Positions 10,553-18,940 of a stretch of DNA of 33,041 nt are shown here, one piece after another. A model generated the notes under the pieces. That model worked only from the letters and a program-made list of their open reading frames with translations, made no database searches and had not been told where the DNA came from. This stretch comes from an uncultured Gemmatimonadota bacterium (lineage in GTDB: Bacteria; Gemmatimonadota; Gemmatimonadetes; Gemmatimonadales; Gemmatimonadaceae): contig CAITQY010000766.1 of the NCBI GenBank assembly GCA_903894655.1, positions 1 to 33,041 on the forward strand, written 5' to 3'. Numbering within the stretch: the stretch's first letter is position 1; each line of letters starts with the position of its first letter. Made by a program: the position numbers and the translations under genes.

Positions 10553-12034
10553 CTAGTGCGTGTGCAGGATCAGCGCCGCTTCGGCCACCAGTCCATCCAC
10601 CAGCTTGGCGAGGTGCGTCTCATCGGTGCGCGCGTTCATCACGGTGATGCGCAGCACCCGACGACCCTCCAGCGTGGTCGCCGTGATCCAGCCACGACCC
10701 GAGCGATTGTACCGCTCGCGTAGCGCATTGGTCAACATGTCGAGATCGGCCGCTGCAACCCCCGGCGGCGTCCACGCGAAGCAGAGAATGTTCGACATCG
10801 GCGCGTGGAGTGGCGTGAAGTCGCTGCGGGCGCTGAGCAAGCCATGCAGCGTCTGCGCCATCCGGCAGAGTCGATCGTACAATCGCGCCAGATTGTCGGT
10901 ACCGTAGCGCTCGATCGCCACCCACAACTTCAGCACATCAGCGCGGCGCGAACACTGGAACGAACGTGGGCCCATGTCCCAGATCTGCGCATCGGAGCCG
11001 GCACTGAAGAGATAGGGCGCCTCCTGTGCGAAGGCGCGCGTGAGATCGTGGTGATCGCGCACCAGTACCATCCCCGCCGACAACGGCAGCAGCAGCGTTT
11101 TGTGCGGGTCCCAGGCCAGCGACCGCACGCGTACCAGCCCCTTCACGCGATGCCGATGCGTCGGCGACAACATCGCCGCCCCACCGTGCGCCGCATCGAC
11201 ATGCAGCCACAGCGGCCCGTGATCGTCCGCGAACTCGTCGCACAGATCGGCCACCGCCTCGAGGTCATCGAAGCTGCCGGTGGCGGTACACCCGGCGGTC
11301 GCCACCACGGCCATCACGCGCGTGCCGTTGGCGCGCAAGGCCGCCAGCCGCTCGCGCAGCGCCTCGGTATCCATGCACAACGCGCGCGACGGAATCTTGA
11401 TGACGCGCGAAAGCCCAAGCCCCATTTCGCCGGCGGCGCGCGATACGGCGTAGTGTGTATGCTCGCCGCACACCACCACCGGCGCGTTCGCCCCGAGCCC
11501 GTTCGTCCACACATCGGGCACCGCGCGACTGCGTGCCGCCAACAGCGCCGCGAACGTCGCTTCGGTGCCACCCGAGGTCATCGTGCCACCGGCCTGTTCA
11601 TCCCACCCGACGAGGTCGGTCATCCACGCGATCACCTGATGCTCCAGCGGCGTGAATGATGGTGACATCTCGCGCACGGCCTGCGACTGATTGACCGCAC
11701 TGATCAACGCCTCGGTCCACACCGCCGCCGGCAGCGGGGCCGACACCTGATGCCCGATATACATCGGATGCGCCAGGCGGTTCACGTCTTCCAGGAGCAG
11801 CGACGACAGGCGTCGCGCCACATCCGGCAGCGCGCGCGCGCCGCGCGGCATCGGACCCGCGAGGCGATCGGCAATCACTTGCGCACTGTGCCACGTGGAC
11901 ACCGGTCCCTCTCCACGACGCGTATCAGCGAAGTACGCAGCCGCCAGTTCCAAGATCGGCCGCGCGGCCTCGAGCGTGCTGTCGGCTTCGAGCATCGCCA
12001 GCAGCTCGGCGTCGGGGTCCAGACGCGTCTCCAT
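10553..12034 (-). CDS. Pyridoxal phosphate-dependent decarboxylase (group II, aromatic amino acid/glutamate decarboxylase-like)
   Basis: TSGGTEATFAALLAAR, HVDAAHGGAAMLSP, SLAWDPHKTLLLPL PLP-lysine motif; start METRLDPDAELL at 12034. Confidence 0.9.
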   Translation of the reverse strand: METRLDPDAELLAMLEADSTLEAARPILELAAAYFADTRRGEGPVSTWHSAQVIADRLAGPMPRGARALPDVARRLSSLLLEDVNRLAHPMYIGHQVSAPLPAAVWTEALISAVNQSQAVREMSPSFTPLEHQVIAWMTDLVGWDEQAGGTMTSGGTEATFAALLAARSRAVPDVWTNGLGANAPVVVCGEHTHYAVSRAAGEMGLGLSRVIKIPSRALCMDTEALRERLAALRANGTRVMAVVATAGCTATGSFDDLEAVADLCDEFADDHGPLWLHVDAAHGGAAMLSPTHRHRVKGLVRVRSLAWDPHKTLLLPLSAGMVLVRDHHDLTRAFAQEAPYLFSAGSDAQIWDMGPRSFQCSRRADVLKLWVAIERYGTDNLARLYDRLCRMAQTLHGLLSARSDFTPLHAPMSNILCFAWTPPGVAAADLDMLTNALRERYNRSGRGWITATTLEGRRVLRITVMNARTDETHLAKLVDGLVAEAALILHTH

Positions 12035-13065
12035 CAGCTGCGGGGAAAGGGTTCGGTGCGCTGGGTGCGCGCGTCCCAACGCCAGTAGCGCGCCGTAGTG
12101 CACTGCGCGCCACCGATCCAGCGATCCATTCCGTTGGCCCGCACCGCGTCGGCGCGCGCGCGAACCACATCCTGTCCGAACGACGTGAGCTGTACGGTGC
12201 GCTCCCAGAATGCCCGGCCATCGGTGTCCCGCAATGGCGCAATGACCCGTGAACCGTTGGGATGCACGACGATCGGATGGGCACAATCACTGAGTCGCTC
12301 GGCGTACCACGCGAAGCTCAAGTCACTAAGCCACACCCACGACTCTGTGCCCTGATGCGCGGCGAACAATTTACCCAGCGTGATTGCGCCTGGTGACAGC
12401 GCTTCACACAACTGCCGCTCGCTGCGGGATAATCCGGCGTCGATATCCGGATATTCCTCGAGCTGCCGACGTAAGGCGGCCACCAGATGCGGCAACCGCA
12501 CGAAGTCATCGGCGGTGTACGTGCGCGCCGTGACCTCGCGATCGAGCCGGTTGGTCACCTCGAGCAAATCGTCCGGCGTGCGCGACGTGAACGCGCGCCA
12601 CGTCACACCGCCGTGCACCAGATCCTCCGGCGTGACCGCACGACGCGCCGCATACAACGGCGCGAACTTCTCCGGCAGCATCGGTCCGAGATAGCAGTCG
12701 GCCGGCGCGATCGTGAGCCGTGGGCGTTCGCTCGGGGCCCGTCGTTCGAATCGCGCCAGAATCTGGATCAATTGCAGCTGGTCGTACAGATCGGGCTCGA
12801 ACCACAGCACCACCTCATCGCCGGCACCCACGTCCTCCAGTCGCGCATCGCGTTGCTCGAAGTCGGCGACCGCTGCCGCCACACTCGACCACCCGCGACT
12901 GGCCAGAAATTCGGCGCGCACGCGGTGGAAGGCGCTCAGGTCGTCGTCTGGCGGCACCGGTCCGTCGTGCAGCACGTCGCGCCAGGAGACGATGTCCCCG
13001 GGAAGGCCGGATCGCGCGAGTGCGCTGGCGGCCGAGTCGCCGTTAGTAAGGTGCAGGGTGAGCAT
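12034..13065 (-). CDS. DUF1835 domain-containing protein
   Basis: MLTLHLTNGDSAASALARSGLPGDIVSWRDVLHDGPVP resembles the DUF1835 N-terminal signature; TGATG overlap with the downstream decarboxylase. Confidence 0.75.
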   Translation of the reverse strand: MLTLHLTNGDSAASALARSGLPGDIVSWRDVLHDGPVPPDDDLSAFHRVRAEFLASRGWSSVAAAVADFEQRDARLEDVGAGDEVVLWFEPDLYDQLQLIQILARFERRAPSERPRLTIAPADCYLGPMLPEKFAPLYAARRAVTPEDLVHGGVTWRAFTSRTPDDLLEVTNRLDREVTARTYTADDFVRLPHLVAALRRQLEEYPDIDAGLSRSERQLCEALSPGAITLGKLFAAHQGTESWVWLSDLSFAWYAERLSDCAHPIVVHPNGSRVIAPLRDTDGRAFWERTVQLTSFGQDVVRARADAVRANGMDRWIGGAQCTTARYWRWDARTQRTEPFPRS

Positions 13066-13162
13066 GGGATAGGTATGTTGTCCGTAGCCGAGCAGATGCG
13101 CCAGTTGTCACGGACGTTTGCATTCGCGACCCGACCTTCGTGTTCTCCACTCCGCTGCCACG

Positions 13163-14353
13163 ATGCCAGAGCCCCGCGCTGTCGCTCCACATGTCGCGCC
13201 CCCCGTGCTTGTTGAGCCCTCGGCGATCGCCGACACGATTGAGGAGTTCGAACTCGACCCCCTGCTGGAGACCAGCACGGCGCTCTGGGCCGTCGTCTTC
13301 GCTGGCGGTATTGGCACCCGCTTCTGGCCGCTCAGCACGCCCAAGCGCCCCAAACAGCTCCTCGCCCTCGTGAACGAGCGCCCGCTGATCGCCGACACCA
13401 TCGCACGCCTCTCGCCGCTGGTGCCGGCCGACCGCGTGCTGGTGGTGACCAGCGCCGACATCGCCGATGCGCTGCACGAAGCGATTCCGGAAGTGCCGCG
13501 CGCCAACATGCTCATTGAGCCGCGTCCGCTTGGGACGGCGGCTGCGCTGGCCTGGGGCGCGCAGGAAGTCGCCAAGCGCGCCGGCCCCGACACCGTCTTC
13601 TGCGCGCTCCACGCCGACCTCTCTGTCGGCTTTCCCGACGTGTTTCGTGAGGCGCTCCGACGGGCCGCCACGATCGCGTCGGCGGAGCCCGTGTTGGTGG
13701 CCCTCGGCGCCACCCCAACGCGCTGTGAAACGGGCTTCGGTTACTTGCAGCCAGGGGTGCCCTTCGATCCGTTCGTGTCGCGGGCCGAGGGGGGCGCCTG
13801 TCGGGTGGAGCACTTCGTGGAGAAGCCCACCGCCGCGCTCGCTGACACCCTCATCGATAACGGCGCCCTCTGGAACACGGGCATCTTCGTCTGGCGCGCC
13901 CGCGTCGTGCTCGACGAGCTGCACGCGAACACTGGTGAGCTGCAGCACGGCCTCCCCAAACTGGCCGCCGGCGATCTTGGCGCGTTCTCCGAGCTCGTCA
14001 CGTCGGTGTCGATCGACCGCGGGTTGCTCGAGCGCAGCCGCCACGTGGTCGTCCTCCCCGTTGCCTGTGCCTGGGACGACGTGGGCACCTGGGCCTCGTT
14101 GCGTCGCGTGCGGGAGCTCGATGACACCGGGAACGGCGTGATGGGCCAGGTGCACTGCGTGGACGCCTCCGGCAACGTGATTCACGCCGACGGCTGCTGT
14201 GTCGTCGCCTACGGGATTTCCGGCATGCTCGTGGTCTCGCTCGACGGACTGACGTTCGTCACGACGCTCGAGCGCGCCTCCGAACTCGGGCCGCTGCTCA
14301 ACGCGCTGCCCGGCAGCCTGCGCTACAACCCCGGGCGCCCCACCACGAGCTGA
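13163..14353 (+). CDS. manC: Mannose-1-phosphate guanylyltransferase
   Basis: WAVVFAGGIGTRFWPLSTPKRPKQLL nucleotidyltransferase motif; EPRPLGTAAALAWGA; FVEKPTAALADTLIDNGALWNTGIFVWRA. ATG at 13163. Confidence 0.9.
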   Translation: MPEPRAVAPHVAPPVLVEPSAIADTIEEFELDPLLETSTALWAVVFAGGIGTRFWPLSTPKRPKQLLALVNERPLIADTIARLSPLVPADRVLVVTSADIADALHEAIPEVPRANMLIEPRPLGTAAALAWGAQEVAKRAGPDTVFCALHADLSVGFPDVFREALRRAATIASAEPVLVALGATPTRCETGFGYLQPGVPFDPFVSRAEGGACRVEHFVEKPTAALADTLIDNGALWNTGIFVWRARVVLDELHANTGELQHGLPKLAAGDLGAFSELVTSVSIDRGLLERSRHVVVLPVACAWDDVGTWASLRRVRELDDTGNGVMGQVHCVDASGNVIHADGCCVVAYGISGMLVVSLDGLTFVTTLERASELGPLLNALPGSLRYNPGRPTTS

Positions 14354-14597
14354 CGCGCATGCGCGTTTCCTTGAACGCCGCCATCGCTTCGCGCACATCA
14401 GCACTCGCGAAGCAGCTCTTGATGTGCGTGAACGTCTCGTCCGCCAAACCGAACGCGCGAGTGACACTTGTGTCGATTCACGTATCGTCCTTCGCGCACC
14501 CACTACCACGCGTATGGGTGCGTTCGCTAGATCACAGGTACGCCTGTTCGAACCGGTTGTCAGGCGCACGGTCCCGCTGGCCACTCTTGACCCCGCC

Positions 14598-15089
14598 ATG
14601 TCTCCCTCCCGCGCTGCTGCTTCCTCGATGATGCTCGACGATCCGACCGCGGATCAGCAGGGGCCGCTTTATTGTTGCGACGCCCTTGCGCGCACCGCTT
14701 CGGAGACCTGTCGTCAGCATGAGCGACTCGCCCGTCTGAATACGCTGTCGGTCGCGAAGTCCGAACTCGGCGCAGCGCAGGCCATGGTGGACAACATCGA
14801 TCTGGCGCTCGCCGAATGCGTGCGCGACTTCGAGAAGACCTGCGCGAAGGCCACGATCAGCGACGACGCGGGCGTCCGGCAGGCCGCGAACGCGATGTGG
14901 CTGGCGGCTCGTGAGTACCTCCGCCGCCACAGCATCGCCGAGAAGGCCTCACGCCAGCTGACTCAGCACGATGTCGAGAAGCTCGGCGACCTGCAGCTCG
15001 AATACGAACTCGAAGCCTCCGCGCTCCTCGGCCTCAAGCACGCAATGTCGACGTACCAGAAGCTGCGCCCGGAGACGCGCTGCCCGTAA
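14598..15089 (+). CDS. Hypothetical helical protein
   Basis: ORF from MSPSRAAASSMMLDDPTADQQGPLYCC; charged, helix-rich; no family recognised. Start uncertain. Confidence 0.55.
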   Translation: MSPSRAAASSMMLDDPTADQQGPLYCCDALARTASETCRQHERLARLNTLSVAKSELGAAQAMVDNIDLALAECVRDFEKTCAKATISDDAGVRQAANAMWLAAREYLRRHSIAEKASRQLTQHDVEKLGDLQLEYELEASALLGLKHAMSTYQKLRPETRCP

Positions 15090-15621
15090 GCTCACCGGTC
15101 AGCGCGATCTCGAACAACAACTTGGACGGCTGCGGGTCGCGGGTGAGATAGACCTGGAGCCGCTCGATGATCGCCGGCGCATTCACGCGCATTGCCAGGA
15201 GCTCGCGCTCGCTCGTCGGCGTGAGCGTGGGGTAGAAGCTCAGCGTGCAGTGCGGTGTGAACCGGAACCGTGCGTGCTTGAACGGCAATCCGCTCCGCGC
15301 GAGCCGCTCGTGCAGCGCCCGGAGCGGCCCATTGTGGTCCAGCGGTAACGACACGATGTCCGTCTGCATAAAGCGGTGCGGCAGCCCCAGCGCGAGTTCC
15401 ATCGGTGCCGTACTGGCCGCGATTGGCTCGAGCGCCTCCCGAATGCGCGCCACCGGGGTATCGGTGGGCATCGCGCCCACGCCTGACGAGCCGACCAGCG
15501 TCACGTGTGGAGGCGTGAGCCGGGCCAGCTTCGGATCGAAACGCTGTTGAATCTCTCGCACCATGGCACCCGCTTCGCCAGGAAGCTCTGCCAGTACGAA
15601 AATGCCGAAGGACGCCGCCAT
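15034..15621 (-). CDS. 2'-5' RNA ligase / 2H phosphoesterase family protein
   Basis: Two HxT motifs (PPHVTLVG and TPHCTLSFY) at canonical spacing; 195 aa. Confidence 0.85.
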   Translation of the reverse strand: MAASFGIFVLAELPGEAGAMVREIQQRFDPKLARLTPPHVTLVGSSGVGAMPTDTPVARIREALEPIAASTAPMELALGLPHRFMQTDIVSLPLDHNGPLRALHERLARSGLPFKHARFRFTPHCTLSFYPTLTPTSERELLAMRVNAPAIIERLQVYLTRDPQPSKLLFEIALTGELTGSASPGAASGTSTLRA

Positions 15622-15687
15622 CTCGGAAATCTAGTCGGTAGGTATACCACCCTCACGGTAGCGCGCGCCGTGCGATATGTTCGCCCT

Positions 15688-15960
15688 ATGGGAGCCGCCA
15701 TGATGGTCATTCGGGAGTACGTCAACGAGATGGAGGCACTCGTCGCGCGAAGCGTGCTGGAAGCGCATCACATTCCGGCCGTGGTCCTGCGCGACGATGC
15801 GGGCGGCATGCTACCCGCCATGCACCTCCTCTATCCCGTTCGCCTCGCCGTGCGGGTGGGCGACGCCACGCACGCGCTGAGCATCCTCGATGCCCCCTTC
15901 GAAGGCGACGCCTACCTCGACGAGCTGCTCGACCCCGACGACGCGGCCGGTCACCCGTGA
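15688..15960 (+). CDS. DUF2007-like putative signal-transducing protein
   Basis: MGAAMMVIREYVNEMEALVARSVLEAHHIPAVVLRDDAGGM...PVRLAVRVGDATHALSIL resembles small DUF2007 proteins; start trimmed from the ORF track. Confidence 0.65.
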   Translation: MGAAMMVIREYVNEMEALVARSVLEAHHIPAVVLRDDAGGMLPAMHLLYPVRLAVRVGDATHALSILDAPFEGDAYLDELLDPDDAAGHP

Positions 15961-16046
15961 GCGGTCACCCGTGAGCAGGCACCCGTGAGCGGTCACCCGT
16001 GAGCAGGCATCCGTGAGCAGGCACCCGTGAGCGGTCACCCGTGAGC
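15949..16046 (+). repeat. Seven tandem copies of a 14-bp unit (RGKCAYCCGTGAGC; main form GGTCACCCGTGAGC)
   Basis: Counted by eye: units at 15949, 15963, 15977, 15991, 16005, 16019, 16033; each has CCGTGAGC. Confidence 0.97.
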
Positions 16047-16853
16047 GGTCGCTTCGCTGGACAGGTGGTGCTCGTCACCGGTGCCTCGAGCGGCATCGGG
16101 GCCGAATTGGCACGACAGTTCGCCGCCGAGGGGGCGCGGGTAGCGCTCGCCGCGCGGGATGTGGCGCGACTGGAGTCCGTGGCCGCCCAGTGTCGGGCGT
16201 TGGGGGCCGAGGCGCTCGTGGTGCCCGGTGACGTGGGCGTCGAGTCATCGTGTGGCGAGATGGTGGCGCGCACGGTGGCGCACTATGGCCAGCTCGACAT
16301 GCTGGTCAACAACGCCGGTATGGGATCGAGCGGGCTGTTCGAGGAGATCACCGATCTCACGATCTTCGACACGCTCATGCGGGTGAACTACCTCGGCAGC
16401 GTGTGGTGCACGGCCCATGCGCTGCCACATCTGAAGCGCACGAAGGGTCGCCTCGTGGCCATTTCGAGTCTCACCGGGCTCACCGGCGTGCCCAAGCGCA
16501 CCGCCTACGCCGCCACCAAGCATGCGATGGCGGGATTTTTCGATTCGCTCCGCATCGAGCTCGACGGCACCGGCGTGACCATCACGATGATCTATCCCGG
16601 GTTTGTTTTCTCGGAGATCAATCAGCGGGCGCTGTCCCCCGATGGCACTCCGTTCGGAGATCGCGGCTACACGCGCCGGAAAGGCGAGACGATGGAAACC
16701 GACGAATGCGGCCGTCTCATTCTTGCCGCCGTGGCCAACCGGGATCGGGATCTCGTCATGACGTGGCGTGGCAAGATCGGTCGGCTGCTCAAGCTGATCT
16801 CGCCGACACTGGTGGACCGGATCGCCAAGGGCGTCATCGAGTCGCGGTCGTAG
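16041..16853 (+). CDS. Short-chain dehydrogenase/reductase (SDR)
   Basis: VVLVTGASSGIGAELARQFA (TGxxxGIG), LVNNAGMGSSG, YAATKHAMAGF (YxxxK). GTG start in the last repeat unit. Confidence 0.92.
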   Translation: MSGRFAGQVVLVTGASSGIGAELARQFAAEGARVALAARDVARLESVAAQCRALGAEALVVPGDVGVESSCGEMVARTVAHYGQLDMLVNNAGMGSSGLFEEITDLTIFDTLMRVNYLGSVWCTAHALPHLKRTKGRLVAISSLTGLTGVPKRTAYAATKHAMAGFFDSLRIELDGTGVTITMIYPGFVFSEINQRALSPDGTPFGDRGYTRRKGETMETDECGRLILAAVANRDRDLVMTWRGKIGRLLKLISPTLVDRIAKGVIESRS

Positions 16854-16908
16854 TTCAAGGGGTCAGAGTCGTTGAACAGCCGGGCCGAGCCCACCGCTAC
16901 ATTCCAGC

Positions 16909-17949
16909 ATGGCTGGCGCTCCACTTCTCACGCTCGATCCGAACAACCCCGACCCGGTAGTCGTCGAGCACGCGGCCGCGCTGCTGCTACGCGGCGGACT
17001 CGTCGCGTTTCCCACGGAAACCGTGTACGGCCTCGGCGCCAACGCGCTCGACCCCGACGCAGTGGGCGCCATCTACACGGCCAAGGGGCGTCCCGCCTGG
17101 AATCCCGTGATCGCGCATGTGCCCGACGTGGCCGCTGCCCGCGCGCTCACTCGGCACTGGCCGCCCGCCGCCGACCGCTTAGCCGCCGCCTTCTGGCCGG
17201 GCCCGCTCACCCTCGTGCTCCCCAAGGCCCCGCACGTGCCCGACGTGGCCACCGCCGGGCTCGATGCCGTTGCGATACGGATACCGGCCCATCCGGTGGC
17301 GTTGGCCCTGCTGCGGGCCGCCGGCGTGCCCATCGCGGCGCCCAGTGCCAATCGATTCACCCAAGTCAGTCCCACCACCGCGCAGCATGTGCAAGCGTCG
17401 CTCGGCGACCGCGTTGGGCTCATCCTCGACGGCGGCCCGAGCTTGGTGGGCATCGAAAGCACGGTGGTCGATCTCACCGGCCACGAAGCCGTCGTTCTCC
17501 GGCCAGGCATGATCACTCCGGCCGATCTTGAACGGGCGCTGCGTGACTCAGGCGTCCCCGTCCGCACCGCGACCGCCTCGGTGTCACACGACGCGCCGCC
17601 GGCGACGGCCACGGCGCAGCGATCACCTGGCATGGCCGATCGGCATTACGCCCCCCGCGCCGATGTTTGGCTCTTCGATCCCGCGCAGCAACCAGAAATC
17701 GCCGCCGCCCTCGCCCAACGGGGCGACGGAGCCCAAACCGTGACGGCACTCCTCCGAACCACCACGCTGTCGCTGCCGGATGGCACGATGGTGCGCATGC
17801 CCGATGATCCGGCGTCCTACGCGCGCGCGCTGTACGCCGCACTGCATACCGCCGACGCGGCCGGCGCGTCGCTCATCGTGATCGAACGCCCTCCGGCCGA
17901 CGACCAGTGGGCCGGCCTCCGCGATCGCCTCACCCGGGCGGCGCGGTAA
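16909..17949 (+). CDS. L-threonylcarbamoyladenylate synthase (Sua5 type)
   Basis: [49 protein letters not shown], plus C-terminal Sua5 region with [11 protein letters not shown]. Confidence 0.93.
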   Translation: MAGAPLLTLDPNNPDPVVVEHAAALLLRGGLVAFPTETVYGLGANALDPDAVGAIYTAKGRPAWNPVIAHVPDVAAARALTRHWPPAADRLAAAFWPGPLTLVLPKAPHVPDVATAGLDAVAIRIPAHPVALALLRAAGVPIAAPSANRFTQVSPTTAQHVQASLGDRVGLILDGGPSLVGIESTVVDLTGHEAVVLRPGMITPADLERALRDSGVPVRTATASVSHDAPPATATAQRSPGMADRHYAPRADVWLFDPAQQPEIAAALAQRGDGAQTVTALLRTTTLSLPDGTMVRMPDDPASYARALYAALHTADAAGASLIVIERPPADDQWAGLRDRLTRAAR

Positions 17950-17989
17950 TCGCTCGTCGCCAGACGCGCCCCGCTGCTATCTTGCCCAG

Positions 17990-18937
17990 ATGCTACCCAT
18001 CGATCTTTCCGGCAAGCGCGCCCTCGTGGCAGGCGTCGCCGACGACGGCGGCTTCGGGTTTGCCGTCGCAAAGGCCTTCGCCGAGGCTGGCGCCTCGGTC
18101 TGCGTCGCTACGTGGCCGCCAGCGCTCAACATCTTCCTCAACCTGCTCGAACGCGGGAAGATGGATGAATCCCGTCGCCTGAGCGATGGCTCGTTGCTCA
18201 CCTTCGAGCGCATCTATCCCCTCGACGCTGTCTACGACGCACTCGACGATGCGCCGGCCGACGTGCGCGAATCGAAGCGCTACAAGGACGTTGGCGACTT
18301 CTCGATCGGCGGCCTCGCCCAGCGCATCGCCGCCGATTTCGGCGAGCAGTCGCTCGACATCGTCTTCCACTCACTGGCCAATGGCCCCGAAGTGAAGAAG
18401 CCGCTGCTCGAAGTGAGCCGCGCCGGCTATCTCGCCGCCTCCAGCGCGAGTGCGTACTCACTCGTGTCCATGGTGCAGCGCCTCGCGCCGCTCATGCGTC
18501 CCGGCGGCTCGGTCTGCTCGCTCACGTACATGGCGAGTGAACGCGCCATTCCCGGCTACGGCGGCGGCATGTCGTCGGCCAAGGCCGCGCTCGAGAGCGA
18601 CACGCGGGTGTTGTCGTTCGAAGCGGGTCGCAAGTACGGCCTGCGCGTGAACACGATCAGCGCCGGACCGTACGCATCGCGCGCAGCCAGCGCGATCGGC
18701 ATCATCGACAAGATGGTGAAGTACTGCGCGGCCAACTCGCCGCTGGCCGAGGAACTCACCGCCACCGAAGTCGGCCACACGGCGGCGTTTCTCTCCAGCG
18801 CGCTCGCCAGCGGAATCACCGGCTCCACGGTGTACGTCGACAAGGGATACCACGCGATGGGCATGGCCGTCAGCATGCCGCCCGGCGCCGAGCCGCTCGT
18901 GGCCGAGCCAATCGTGGCCGAGCCGCACGGCGCGTAG
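17990..18937 (+). CDS. fabI: Enoyl-[acyl-carrier-protein] reductase FabI, plant/chlamydial-type with insertion
   Basis: [21 protein letters not shown]; insertion [106 protein letters not shown]. Confidence 0.94.
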   Translation: MLPIDLSGKRALVAGVADDGGFGFAVAKAFAEAGASVCVATWPPALNIFLNLLERGKMDESRRLSDGSLLTFERIYPLDAVYDALDDAPADVRESKRYKDVGDFSIGGLAQRIAADFGEQSLDIVFHSLANGPEVKKPLLEVSRAGYLAASSASAYSLVSMVQRLAPLMRPGGSVCSLTYMASERAIPGYGGGMSSAKAALESDTRVLSFEAGRKYGLRVNTISAGPYASRAASAIGIIDKMVKYCAANSPLAEELTATEVGHTAAFLSSALASGITGSTVYVDKGYHAMGMAVSMPPGAEPLVAEPIVAEPHGA

Positions 18938-18940
18938 TCG

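Noticed and set aside
13043-14599. 518-aa minus-strand ORF antisense to manC
   Set aside because: Same GC-bias shadow effect; low-complexity R/G/E/H-rich translation.
15949-16046. CRISPR array
   Set aside because: Units are contiguous 14-mers with no spacers and no cas genes nearby.
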